Shown: piece after piece, positions 1-9,911 of the stretch
Layout of the letters: every line of letters begins with the position of its first letter
Numbering within the stretch: position 1 is the stretch's first letter
From: Lineus longissimus
Lineage: Eukaryota; Nemertea; Pilidiophora; Heteronemertea; Lineidae
NCBI RefSeq assembly: GCF_910592395.1
Contig: NC_088308.1
Location: 12,665,001 to 12,729,000 of the forward strand
Length of the DNA stretch: 64,000 nucleotides
Direction of reading: 5' to 3'
The notes under the pieces: generated by a model
The model's database searches: none
Told to the model about the DNA's origin: nothing
Seen by the model: the letters and a program-made list of their open reading frames with translations, nothing else
Translations under genes and position numbers: made by a program

Positions 1-77
1 GGCGGAATTCATAATTCATGCAAGGTGCCCTGTGTGACACAATCACGTAGGGAAAAATAAGAATAAATGTCATTATA

Positions 78-1215
78 CAGTACAACCTCTCTATTGCGTG
101 CACCCATGGGACTGGGCGTTGGTGTCCGTTATGTAGAAGTGTCCTTAATACAAAGGTTATGCCATTATTGTCCAAAAAGATTCATGTGTATGAACACGGG
201 GGTCGTGAAGCCTACATATTACATATTCCATTTAGTTTTAAATATTAACTATTTCAAATAATCTGATACCATTTACATGTGTATTTGAAATTACTTTATT
301 GTAATACCTTATGACATTTCTATTGGAGGTAATATTAATTGGCTTGTGGTATTTAACTCGATGACTCGACAACGTGATCGAGTTGGACACTTTTTGAAGA
401 ATATAACTGCTTGGAATGTAATTTATCCATATAATCATGAGTGGAGGAAAATACAATAAGTACGAAACGTTACAACCCCCTTTCCAGCTGTTTTCACCGT
501 ATTTAACCTGTCCATTTTTCGTTTCCCACAAGTTCGCATTTTCGTTAAAACCATGGGCCATGTTGCTATGCAAGCCAACTGGTACCTGTCCCAATTTTGC
601 ATGAATACAGTAGGAAAAGATAGTCTGGTTCTTATCGCTGTTGATACGCGGCGCTGGGGTAGCTTCGGATCTGTTTAGCACGGTGGAAGTGGAAATGGGA
701 CAATCCTTAATTAGTTGTATAAAACATTTGATTGAGCTTCTACACATTAAGCTTTATTCTTTGTAATAGAACATAAGGGGACAAACAACTTAATGGACTG
801 CAATTAATGTTACAATATACAGTCGTTTGGCAATGCAATGCGCAGTGAAGATAATTAAACAAAACCTTTGGTTTTAATTAGGAGAGCAACAGACGTTAAA
901 TTTACTCCACCATGTAATTAACTGAACACAGTGTCTAATTATGTTCATTAGTTACACAAACTTCACACCTGTTGGGTCTAATCGACTACCTAAGTGAAGA
1001 CGGGAAGCCATATTTTTTTTTAACTTTTGATAATTGCGAGGTGATTGGACCAAAAAGTTACCATGGCCGTGTCTGCAATTCAGATTAAAGAGGTGTCCGC
1101 CCTACAGACATTTTGGTTAAAGCAAATGACTTAGAAAAAATCGGGACTGAACGAACATGTCCGTAATGCGGAGATGTTCGCCTGGCAGAGGTGTCCGCAA
1201 GGAGAAGTTCTACTG
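78..1215. mobile_element. Tc1/mariner- or pogo-type TIR element, non-autonomous
   Basis: The left end (CAGTACAACCTCTCTATTG) and the reverse complement of the right end (CAGTAGAACTTCTCCTTGCG) form imperfect terminal inverted repeats. A TA dinucleotide flanks both sides (76-77 and 1216-1217), as expected for Tc1/mariner/pogo transposition. Just inside the ends, further inverted 'GTGTCC' stretches occur (about 121-150, 1155-1200). No transposase is readable inside. The only ORFs are short, unconserved and inconsistent with a DDE enzyme, so I call it non-autonomous. Confidence 0.6.
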
Positions 1216-1300
1216 TAATCATCTATATATTGATACTAAAACTGGAAAAAGTCTCTTAATGTCTACCACCACCTTAACTGCTGGATGGAATCTCCTTATT

Positions 1301-1354
1301 TTAAGCTCACCTCTTAGCAGAGGTGAGCTTATCCCATACCGTGGCGTCCGTCGT

Positions 1355-1392
<38 letters not shown>

Positions 1393-2440
1393 CGTCGTCG
1401 TCCGTCGTCCGTTAGCAGGGCACGTTTCGTAACTGTTAGAGCTATTGAGTTGAAACTTGGGACACATGTACCCTTATGTAATGACACCTTGGAGACCATG
1501 TTTCGGTCCGATTCGTTTCATGGTTTGGCCACCAGGGGGCCAAACGTTAAAAGTGAAAATATGCAATATCTCCCTTAATAGTAGTCGGGAAATTTTGAAA
1601 AAAATATGGTAGGTACTTCTAGCAAAGGTGCATCATATTTCCTCCGGGTTTTTGATTTGACCTCCTTTTCAAGGTCACAGAGGTCAAATGGTGTAAATTG
1701 GCCGTTGGGATGTAACGATGGCACGTTTCTAAACTGCAATGACTATTGATACCAAATTTGGTACACATTTACCCCTTAGTAAGGTGATCTCAGGGACCGA
1801 AGTTTGGTCCAATATGATTCACCACTTGACCACCAGGGGGCAAAATCCAAAAACCTTAAAAATGTGATTATTCCTTAACTTCTTGCCCGATTGCCACCAA
1901 TTTGATATCATGGGTACATCTAACCACCATACAGTATATGTCACACAGGTTTTTAATTTGACCTTCTTGTCAAGGTCACAGAGGTCAAATGGCGTAAATT
2001 CGCCGTCAGGCCGTAACTATGGCACGTTTCTTTACTGCAATGACTATTGATCACAAATTAAGTACACATGTACCCCTTGGTCAGGTGATCTCAGGTACCG
2101 AAGTTTGGTGCAATCTGATTTGCCGTTTGGCCTCCAGGGAGGGGGCCAAATCCTAAATTCTTCAAAATACCATTATTCCTAGTAATGACTTGCCCGATCG
2201 GCACCAATTTTATATCATAGGTACATCTAATTCTAACAACCATTCAATGTGTCACCCGGGTCTTCTTTGATTTGATCTACTTTTCAAGGTCACAGAGGTC
2301 GAATGTACTGTAAATTGGCCATTTTGGGGAAATTGTAATTGCTTGGACCTACATCAAACCTAACACTACATGACACAATACCATGCTCTTTATCCATCTT
2401 TCCTCCATGAGGTGAGCACAATGGCCCTGGCCATTTCATT
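1301..2440 (+). mobile_element. Family-A HINE/Pearl-like repeat, copy 1
   Basis: It starts after a T-rich stretch with the perfect hairpin AGCTCACCTC-ttagca-GAGGTGAGCT, followed by a (GTC)n/GTCC microsatellite (1345-1412). Three tandem monomers of about 300 bp follow, each beginning GGCACGTTTC (about 1419, 1720, 2020). Monomers contain CCACCAGGGGGC (1529-1540, 1830-1841) and AGGTCACAGAGGTCA (1672-1686, 1973-1987). It ends with GGTGAGC and the hairpin AATGGCC-CT-GGCCATT, then TTCATT. The 5' hairpin arm repeated inverted near the 3' end, a 3' subterminal hairpin and internal tandem repeats match Helentron-associated INEs. It has no coding capacity; the Ser/Asp homopolymer ORFs are the microsatellite. 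Confidence 0.6.
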
Positions 2441-2636
2441 CACATGTGCATTCATCTACGTCTCCAATGCATATTTTCAGCGTAAAAAGTGTTTTTCGGG
2501 TATTTTTTTCGAAAGAACATCCTGAGATGTGTGTTTTTTCATATGAAAAGCTGGCCAGGTAGACGGTGCTGCCATCTGCCTTCTAAGCCTGGCACCTGAG
2601 TTACAAATGCGAGATCACTCCAGTAGTTCCAGGAAT

Positions 2637-2715
2637 TCCAGTGGTCTAATGGTAAAGACACTCGCCTAACACGCCAACGACCCAATTCGAAACCCTCAGT
2701 GGTCGATTTTTTCCT
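2637..2715 (+). pseudogene. tRNA-Val(AAC)-like relic
   Basis: The stretch TCGCCTAACACGCC resembles the anticodon loop region of eukaryotic tRNA-Val (AAC). It is preceded by a degenerate A box (TGGTCTAATGGT) and followed by a B-box-like ATTCGAAACCC. The acceptor, anticodon and T stems do not pair properly by eye, so this is a tRNA pseudogene or the head of a tRNA-derived SINE, not a working tRNA. A T-rich run follows, which could act as a Pol III terminator. Confidence 0.35.
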
Positions 2716-4040
2716 CTGATTCTTATCATTTTTAAAGGCCTATGCCATTCGTTCAAAATTCTGAAATGTCAACATTTAAAAATGTCCAACTGCGTTAATA
2801 CAAACTAAATATCAATTTCAACATTGTCGTTGTGTAGACTGATGTATAAATACTATGAATACCAAGTTTAAACATTTTTGCATTCACAATAACTGCATTT
2901 GTGGATTAGTGATTTCTATTTAACTGGACCACAAGTAATTACGAACGGCATACCCCTTTAAGTGAATATATTCATATATTAGTAAATTGCACTTCCTGTA
3001 ATAAGCATAACTGGCAAATATGGCTGTTCGCGCATATTTTTTTACTTTATACATACTGTTGAATTAAATTTGAGATGGAATTCGGCCAGGTTTAAAGTGC
3101 ATAAGTGCCAAAAAAACAGATAAAGTTGACTTTTGAGACGAAGAAAACGACAAAGCCAGGCCGACATGACACGTGCATGCCCCCTGTTGTTAGTTTAATT
3201 AACTAATGTAATATAGATTTCAAGCCTCAACCAACACCAATACGCCAAGTGGTTACTACAACTCTGAAACAAACAACCTAAATACATACACAATATAACG
3301 GCAACTACATAGTCCCACCATGTTCACAAATTCTATTCAAATCCCATCGGAATGTCACATCATACTAGAAAATGCCAAGATTTTCGATACAGTCATTGCA
3401 GATTTGTTATGGGGATTTGATCAGACATAAACCGATATACCCCAAAACAAACGCCAACGCACGACTCGGTCCTCAAAATCAACGACATGCTTATAAGCAA
3501 ATTGCAGGTCTCCTCCAAAACGTATTCGAGTGCATACAGGCCAGTACATTTTCTGATGATGAGAGGTAACAGGACAACTATCCCATTTGATTTCTTACAT
3601 GTAATTTAATGCCAATTGTTTGTCTCGTCTTGAAATTGGGTTTCAATTGTTATGCTTCTCCGAACCTTTTAAACTTTCGCTCATAAATTTTCAGAAGAAG
3701 TTGTTTCAGTTAAAAGTATCTTAATCAGCATATTTGTAAATAGCCAGTAAATATTGTTATGTGTGAGTACAAATGTTTCTCTCTGTTGGTTATTCCGATC
3801 CTTCCACCAAATCTGACATGCCCTCACAAATATTAAGCAGCTTTGCCTAACACTACACACCCCAAACTCTGTGCGGAGCACGGGTTATACCTTATGTAGA
3901 TAATCCGAGCAAGGATGCAGTTAGCGGGGATCTTTGCCGGGATTTAAACGATTAACTTGGGGTGAATTGAATTGTGTATTGTGGATTATAATCTACATCT
4001 AGGAGTGGTCAGGCTGCCAAGGTAAGGCACTAGTCCGTCG
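2716..4040. other. AT-rich stretch with no recognised gene
   Basis: Both strands were read. The few ORFs are under 70 codons, have no recognisable motif and no convincing splice context. No terminal repeats or tandem structure were found. Confidence 0.5.
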
Positions 4041-4129
4041 GGCTAGTTGATCAAAGATTTTATGCACTTCCTGCTAGCCCAAGTTAAAAAGTGGATAGTC
4101 CTGGGCGTCGGACGAGTTGATTTTTCAAC

Positions 4130-4457
4130 CGCTGAGTATGTAGCTGAGCCAACTACGGACTGCACCTTACACTCTGTGCAGCCAACAAGGCAGTTGATGC
4201 TCTCCAGAGAATAGAAAATCAGGCAATGCGGCTCGTTACCGGTGCAGCGCAGTGAACATCTAGTAAAGCCTCGTGATATTGGCTGGACATTGACAACATC
4301 AGACAATGGCAGAAGCTACAAGGTGCTAGGGAGCTCATGAGAATCAGCAGCTCACCATCGCACACTCTTCATCAGGCAGTCACCAGCTGAGGAGATGAGC
4401 AGACGATTCAGAGTCTGGTAACCGTGAAATCCTTGGTACGCATCTCCCGGGATACTG
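4130..4457 (+). pseudogene. Non-LTR retrotransposon fragment, RT C-terminal part
   Basis: The plus strand from 4178 reads AANKAVDALQRIENQAMRLV, matching the 'LE.IQNQALRI.TG' region that links reverse transcriptase and RNase H in non-LTR elements with a C-terminal RNase H. The reading continues with stops and a frame change to about 4457. There the Harbinger element interrupts it, and the same reading frame resumes at 9171. It is an old, inactive fragment; the RT palm and the endonuclease are not present upstream. Confidence 0.6.
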
Positions 4458-4623
4458 TTATTGGAGAGATTCGGCTACGTCGTTTCCGACATCGAGACCG
4501 GGATAGATTGCGTCACGCCTGAGCCGTTCTCGATCTCGTTGTCGTAACGTGGTTTTTTTGGTTCGGCTATGTCGGCGAGTTACGTTTTTTGCCGTTAGAT
4601 GTCATCCATGTCTAGATGTAAAA

Positions 4624-5694
4624 ATGGCGGCAAATTTGAACTTGAGAGATTTGGCCTTGTTGTCAGACGACGATGACCTTCTTGTTTATAGTTTAGAAGA
4701 TGTGAAACCATCATCGTCAACCTTTGACCCAACTTACAATCGTTTCAACATAAATCAGATAACAGATAAGCAAGCAAAAGTAATGTTTCGGTTTACGAAA
4801 GAGCAAATCACACAAATGGTCGTTGCTCTAGGTATCCCACCTGTGTACAAAGCAGCTGATAGGTCTATCGTTGCTGGTCATGACGGGCTGTGTATGCTGC
4901 TGCGACGTTAGGTTTATCCAAATAGGCTTTGCGAGTTAGAAAAAGAGTTTGGAAGGCCCAAAAGTGTTTTGTCCGCAATAATCACAACAGTCCTTGAAGA
5001 TGTCTATTCGCGCTTTAGAACGAAGTTCACTGGCCTGAATGCCCATCCATGGATGACCATAGCCACCATTCGTCACTTCGCAGATGCTGTCGACGAGAAG
5101 GGAGCTGCTCTTAGGAATTGTTGGGGGTTTATAGATATTACACCTAGGCCGATTTGCCGACCAACAGTCAACCAAAGGCTATGCTTTAGTGGACATAAAA
5201 GGGTGCACTGTCTTAAGTTCCAATCCGTTGTGGCTCCCAATGGTCTCATCGTTAATCTTTACGGTCCTGTTGAGGGACGTAGACATGATTCAGGCATGCT
5301 GAGAATGAGCAACCTATTGCCGGAGTTGGTTAGGGTCAACTACAGGTTGATTGATAACACACCTATGTGTCTCTATGGGGATCCGGCTTATCCCATCAGG
5401 GATCAGCTTCTAGCACCATTCAGGGGTGCCGTTGTGACTGACGAGCAAAGGGCTTTCAACAAAAGCATGAGTGCCGTACGTGAATGTGTGGAATGGCAAT
5501 TTGGAAAAATTGTGTTGAACTTCGCTTTCTTGGACTTAAAAAAAAACTTGAAACTGTACCTCCAGCCTGTTGGCAAATTGTACATGGTAGGGGCTTTGTT
5601 TTCAAATTGCCACACCTGTCTGAATGGCTCGGTCACTAGCACGTATTTCAGTGTTGACCCACCAGCACTGGAAGACTACTTGGCCTTGCAATAG
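4624..5694 (+). pseudogene. HARBI1-like DDE transposase with one in-frame stop
   Basis: The likely start is the ATG at 4624 (MAANLNLRDL), in the frame open from 4549. The C-terminal two thirds is a Harbinger DDE nuclease: GFIDITPRPICRP, NQRLCFSGHKRVHCLKFQSV, GPVEGRRHDSGML, the second Asp in GDPAYP, and the third acidic residue in VEWQFGK. The end, LEDYLALQ, is the usual end of the family. One TAG (4909-4911) lies within the conserved LLRR-xYPNRLCELEK stretch, and the frame is otherwise open. A single base change therefore probably broke an otherwise intact enzyme of about 356 residues. It would cut DNA as the nuclease subunit, working with the Myb-like partner encoded at 7375-8420. Readthrough is possible but unproven. 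Confidence 0.85.
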
Positions 5695-6246
5695 GGCTTT
5701 ATTGAAGACAATCCATGTCTTAGTGACAAAAGAAGATTAGTGAAGACAAAACGTTTAGGTCATCATCCTATAACCAGATGGCAGCACCCTACGGTGTAAG
5801 ATATCTATCTCAACGCCGTTTCATGTTTTCCTCTTCGACTTCATTCAGTCTTTTCCAGTAATATTAGAACTATTGGACTGTTCTCTGTTGCACATGATAG
5901 AACTGGATTGCTGAAGTATTGGCACCATTGTTTCGACCAGAATAAGAGTGGCAGGGTTCCATACATGACCACGCTTCAGACCTCAAGGAACAGAAAAGAG
6001 ATAGTATTAGTAAGCTTAGCTGCATAACATTTAATAAGCAATTCAAAAATTCACAACAAATCCAGTGAGTCTGGGCTGATTTTAATATTGGGACTGACTG
6101 TTCATAGCCTGCGCACACTCATGTTTAACAGTGACAATTAAAACGTGAATGCAATTTTATTGTTTACAAAATGTTCATTAAATAATCAACATTTTCTTCT
6201 TGCCATTTTCATTAAATCTTATACCATTCGACTTTACTGTTCTTTT
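5695..6246. other. Harbinger internal non-coding spacer
   Basis: This lies between the transposase stop and the nested family-A repeat. Only short spurious ORFs are present. The T run at 6242-6247 is where the repeat inserted. Confidence 0.5.
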
Positions 6247-7379
6247 TAGCTCACCTCTTAGCAGAGGTGAGCTTATCCCATACCGTGGCGTCCGTCGTCC
6301 GTCGTCGTCGTCGTTGTCGTCGTCGTCGTCGTCGTCGTCCGTCATCCGTTAGCAGGGCACGTTTCGTAACTGTTAGAGCTATTGAGTTGAAACTTGGTAC
6401 ACATGTATCCTTATGTGATGACACCTTGGAGACCAAGTTTCGGTCTCATTCGTTTCATGGTTTGGCCACCAGGGGGCCAAACGTTAAAAGTGAAAATATG
6501 CAATATCTCCCTCAATAGTAGTCGGGAAATTTTGAAAAAAATATGGTAGGTACTTCTAGCAAAGGTGCATCTTATATCCTCTGGGTTTTTGATTTGACCT
6601 CCTTTTCAAGGTCACAGAGGTCAAATGGTGTAAATTGGCCGTTAGGATGTAACGATGGCACGTTTCTAAACTGCAATGACTATTGATACCAAATTTGGTA
6701 CACATTTACCCCTTAGTCAGGTGATCTCAGGGACCGAAGTTTGGTCCAATATGATTCACCACTTGTCCACCAGGGGGCAAAATCCAAAAACCTTAAAAAT
6801 GTGATTATTCCTTAACTTCTTGCCCGATTGCCACCAATTTGATATCATGGGTACATCTAACCACCATATAGTATATGTCACACAGGTTTTTAATTTGACC
6901 TTCTTGTCAAGGTCACAGAGGTCGAATGGCGTAAATTCGCCGTCAGGCCGTAACTATGGCACGTTTCTCAACTGCAATGACAATTGATCACAAATTAAGT
7001 ACACATGTACCACTTGGTCAGGTGATCTCAGGTACCGAAGTTTGGTGCGATCTGATTTGCCGTTTGGCCTCCAGGGAGGGGGCCAAATCCTAAATTCTTC
7101 AAAATGCCATTATTCCTAGTAATGACTTGCCCGATTGGCACCAATTTTATATCATTGGTACATTTAATTCTAACAACCATTCAATGTGTCACCCGGGTCT
7201 TCTTTGATTTGACCTACTTTTCAAGGTCACAGAGGTCGAATGTACTGTAAATTGGCTATTTTGGGGAAATTGTAATTGCTTGGACCTACATCAAACCTAA
7301 CACCTCATGACACAATACCATGCTCTTTATCCATCTTTCCTCGACATGAGGTGAGCACAATGGCCCTGGCCATTTCATT
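6247..7379 (+). mobile_element. Family-A HINE/Pearl-like repeat, copy 2
   Basis: It is nearly identical to the copy at 1301-2440, with the same hairpin start, (GTC)n tract, three monomers with GGCACGTTTC (about 6358, 6659, 6958) and hairpin end. It carries CCACCAGGGGGC at 6466-6477 and AGGTCACAGAGGTCA at 6609-6623. Insertion was into a T run. The few differences from copy 1 suggest that both copies spread recently. It abuts the last exon of the minus-strand gene ending at 7375. Confidence 0.7.
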
Positions 7380-8420
7380 TGTTCATGTCACTGGCTAATT
7401 TCCCCAAAAGTTCAATCATAGCACGTTTCTCCTGAGCCTCTGCTGCTATCTTCTCTTTCTCGGCCTCAAACCTGCGGGTTTCCAACTCAAGTTTCTTCGT
7501 TAGGTACTCCCCAACATCGAATTTTGCTTTCTTTGTTGGAGTTGCTTCTGGCTCTGAAAAAAAACAGAATAACATAATATTCTTCAAACAGCTATTTCAA
7601 ACACCTTGCATTTAGATAATACTGCAATGACTTGTAATGAATGATGAGGGGGTGATCCATCATCAAGCTATGAGAATACACATCAATAAGTATAAGAAGA
7701 ATGTTGAAGGCCATGACAATTATCTATCACCTACTGTTCATTCCCTCCATCGCTTTGAGGCGGATTGCTTCCCCCTCATTTTCCTCTTTTTCCCTCTTGC
7801 GCTTGTCTTCGACCTTCTTGTCCTTCTTAACCGTGTCTGCTTCTTCCTTTAATTCACGAATCTCTTGGAGTAACTGTTCATGCTCGTTGTATTCTTCCTC
7901 TGTACCAGATCTGAACAAAATAGACGAAATGTCAAACAAATTTACTTCACTTTTAATGAGGGTTATATTTTTATATGGGGGCACCTCCAATGCTTTATTT
8001 GATTACGAGCTGTTGCTCACCAAATTCCCTGTTTGAATTTATCATTCAGTCTGTCAAAAATATCCTAAGGATTTCCTACTCTTGAGACTAGCATCACCAA
8101 ATGTAAATTTGTGCATGTTAATTCCATGTAGAAGTGATGAAAAAGAGAGTGATGAAATTTACTTACTTCCTTAGTGCTTCCATGTCATCTCTGACAAAAT
8201 TAGCAAGCAGACCAGTCAAGCGGTCTTTCAGAGAACGTTCTGAAAATGGTTTGGCATCCTTCCGAAGCTGACCAATGGCTGTGTTCACATTTGTAACTAT
8301 AGCCGCCCATCTGTTGGAGTCTTCAAATGGAGGAACAGCTACTATTTCACGCAGGAACAAAATGTCCACAGACGGGGTAACCTCATGAATTTCAACTTTT
8401 GAGGTTCCATTTTCTTGCAC
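7375..8420 (-). CDS. Harbinger-associated SANT/Myb-like DNA-binding protein, 3 exons
   Basis: Exon 1 (8420-8167) begins MQENGTSKVEIHEVTPSVD and contains a trihelix/SANT-like block (ILFLREIVAVPPFEDSNRW, then KPFSERSLKDRLTGLL). The donor is GTAAGT. Exon 2 (7910-7735) follows a TTTTGTTCAG acceptor and encodes a Glu/Lys-rich coiled coil (SGTEEEYNEHEQLLQEIREL). The donor is GTAGGT. Exon 3 (7553-7375) follows TTTTTTTTCAG and encodes a second charged helix ending SDMNK. The phases (2, then 1) join correctly, giving about 203 residues. In Harbinger elements this type of protein binds the transposon ends and helps nuclear import of the transposase. The stop codon lies in the nested family-A repeat, so the original C-terminus was probably slightly different. 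No internal stops. Confidence 0.75.
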
Positions 8421-9170
8421 AAATTACATAATTTAATTGAGATTAGGTTTAAATGAAATCCTCACATGATCAGTATAGGCTAGCCTGAAATGAATCAAAT
8501 GGAAATTGAAAAACATGGCTTTTTAGGCCTAAAATAGCTAGCTAATAGGCTAGGCCTAATCAAACTAAAAGTAACCTTTGTTTGTCAGTCAACGTGGTCA
8601 ATGACAATGAATCGCTGAAACTAGCTATAGCCTAAATCATAATGCCCCTGGCCCTGCTGGCCTGAGGCATGCCAACATGCAGGGGCCACAACTGTTCAAA
8701 TATTTTACCAGACCCAGGCTACAGATATCTGCTTTCAAACATGACACTGCCGATGCCATCGGCATCGCCATTGCACTTTCATCACTCCGCTGTTGTTGTG
8801 TAGGCTATACAGAACACTACATTACATGCATGCATAGAAGTAGGCAGACGTCAAAAGTGACAGCCGTCATTCTCATTAAAATAGAGGCCGATCAACAAGA
8901 AATCAATCACTCTCTGCTATATCTTCGGCTTTACTAAACATTACATGTGGCAGTATGATTCTCATACTGAAAGGTGATAACAACGTGAAATTAGAGGAAA
9001 CTTTATCTCGTTTCACACTTACGTCTCAGAGGCGATTTATCTCGGACCGCGAAAACGGGATCAATAAAGTTTACGCATGTAATGATGACGTCACGTCATT
9101 TTATGATGACGCGTTGCCACTCTATCCCGATCTCTATCCCGGTTACGGGATAGCCGAATCTCTCTATTTA

Positions 9171-9573
9171 GTGTTAAGGAGATTTGTCCGGTTGAGAACA
9201 TCAGGAATGACGATTGGGTTGATTTCTGCTGTGACTGTTTGACCATGCATGCAATAGGGTCCAGAAAGTGGAGGGAACGTGTGGGTGGCCTCAACAACGC
9301 CATTATCCGAGAGATGCTGGAGCAGAGGAGCTGTACCTACATCATTGCCACAGGATGGGGAGGAGCAGTCTGGAAAATGGCAACCGGATTTACGAATGGG
9401 CAGCATGCAAACAGGTTCGATCAAGCTCATTCAGATCCGAATGCGAGGCTATGGAAGATGTGCTGGTGTGGATAACACGAATTGCAGCTGTCAGTGAATA
9501 CACAGTCATCCTTACAGATTCACTTAGCCTGGTCTGCAAAATTGATAGAGGACTCATGAAAAAGGAATGGTTC
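9171..9573 (+). pseudogene. Non-LTR retrotransposon fragment, RNase H part 1
   Basis: This continues the frame of 4130-4457 after removal of the Harbinger element (VKEICPVENIRNDDWVDF). It then shows RNase H-like features across two frames: TYIIATGWGGAVWK, the acidic segment SSSFRSECEAMEDVLVWI (conserved Glu), and ILTDSLSLVCKI (conserved Asp). A frameshift lies near 9360-9400. The reading is cut at 9573 by the Ty3/gypsy insertion and resumes at 14546/14551. Confidence 0.65.
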
Positions 9574-9578
9574 CCCTT

Positions 9579-9710
9579 TGTAATGAAACAAGACGTTTAG
9601 GTCTAATCCTTAACACCAGGTGTCACGACCGGATGTTACAACATGGCTGAGTACCAATAAAACCCATCATAATGTTATCCAAGTCTTCCGTATTTATACA
9701 AGAACTTACA
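9579..9710 (+). repeat. 5' LTR of the Ty3/gypsy element
   Basis: It begins TGTAATG and ends CTTACA, and includes an AATAAA signal near 9656. At 132 bp it is very short for a gypsy LTR. It matches the 3' LTR except for one visible A/G difference near position 8. Confidence 0.95.
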
Positions 9711-9722
9711 TGGTGTCAGAAG
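9711..9722 (+). promoter_or_regulatory. Primer-binding site
   Basis: TGGTGTCAGAAG follows the LTR with no gap. The TGG start complements the CCA end of a tRNA. The primer tRNA is not identified. Confidence 0.75.
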
Positions 9723-9911
9723 ATGGTAGCTTACTAAAGCTGAAGATAAGTTCCCTAAGGATCGTATAACATCGCTTAGGAAGAAAAACTCAAGCCCAAA
9801 GTACTCTAAGAGACACTGATTCCCCGCTCGCAAATCACGGCTCTGCATGCATACCCACTGTATACATTTCTCACGTACGTACATGAACACTGTAGATTGT
9901 AATACGCTAAC

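Larger units (their letters stand above)
4461..9167. mobile_element. Harbinger-type DNA transposon (two-gene), nearly complete
   Basis: The ends share an inverted motif: GAGAGATTCGGCTA at 4464-4477 and its complement TAGCCGAATCTCTC at 9151-9164. A TTA trinucleotide flanks both sides (4458-4460, 9168-9170), the 3-bp TSD size typical of PIF/Harbinger. Inside are a plus-strand HARBI1-like transposase and, convergent on the minus strand, a three-exon SANT/Myb-like DNA-binding protein. This is the canonical Harbinger pair. Removing the element restores the reading frame of the surrounding non-LTR fragment. A family-A repeat (6247-7379) is nested between the genes. The 0.75 kb from 8421 to the right end shows no further gene. 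Confidence 0.8.

Noticed and set aside
1219-1467. Poly-Asp and poly-Ser ORFs over the (GTC)n tract, and similar Arg-rich ORFs at 6251-6518 and 27637-27846
   Set aside because: They are translations of the trinucleotide microsatellite in the head of HINE-like repeats and recur at each copy.
2637-2715. Functional tRNA-Val gene
   Set aside because: Stems do not pair and the acceptor is absent; kept only as a tRNA-like relic.
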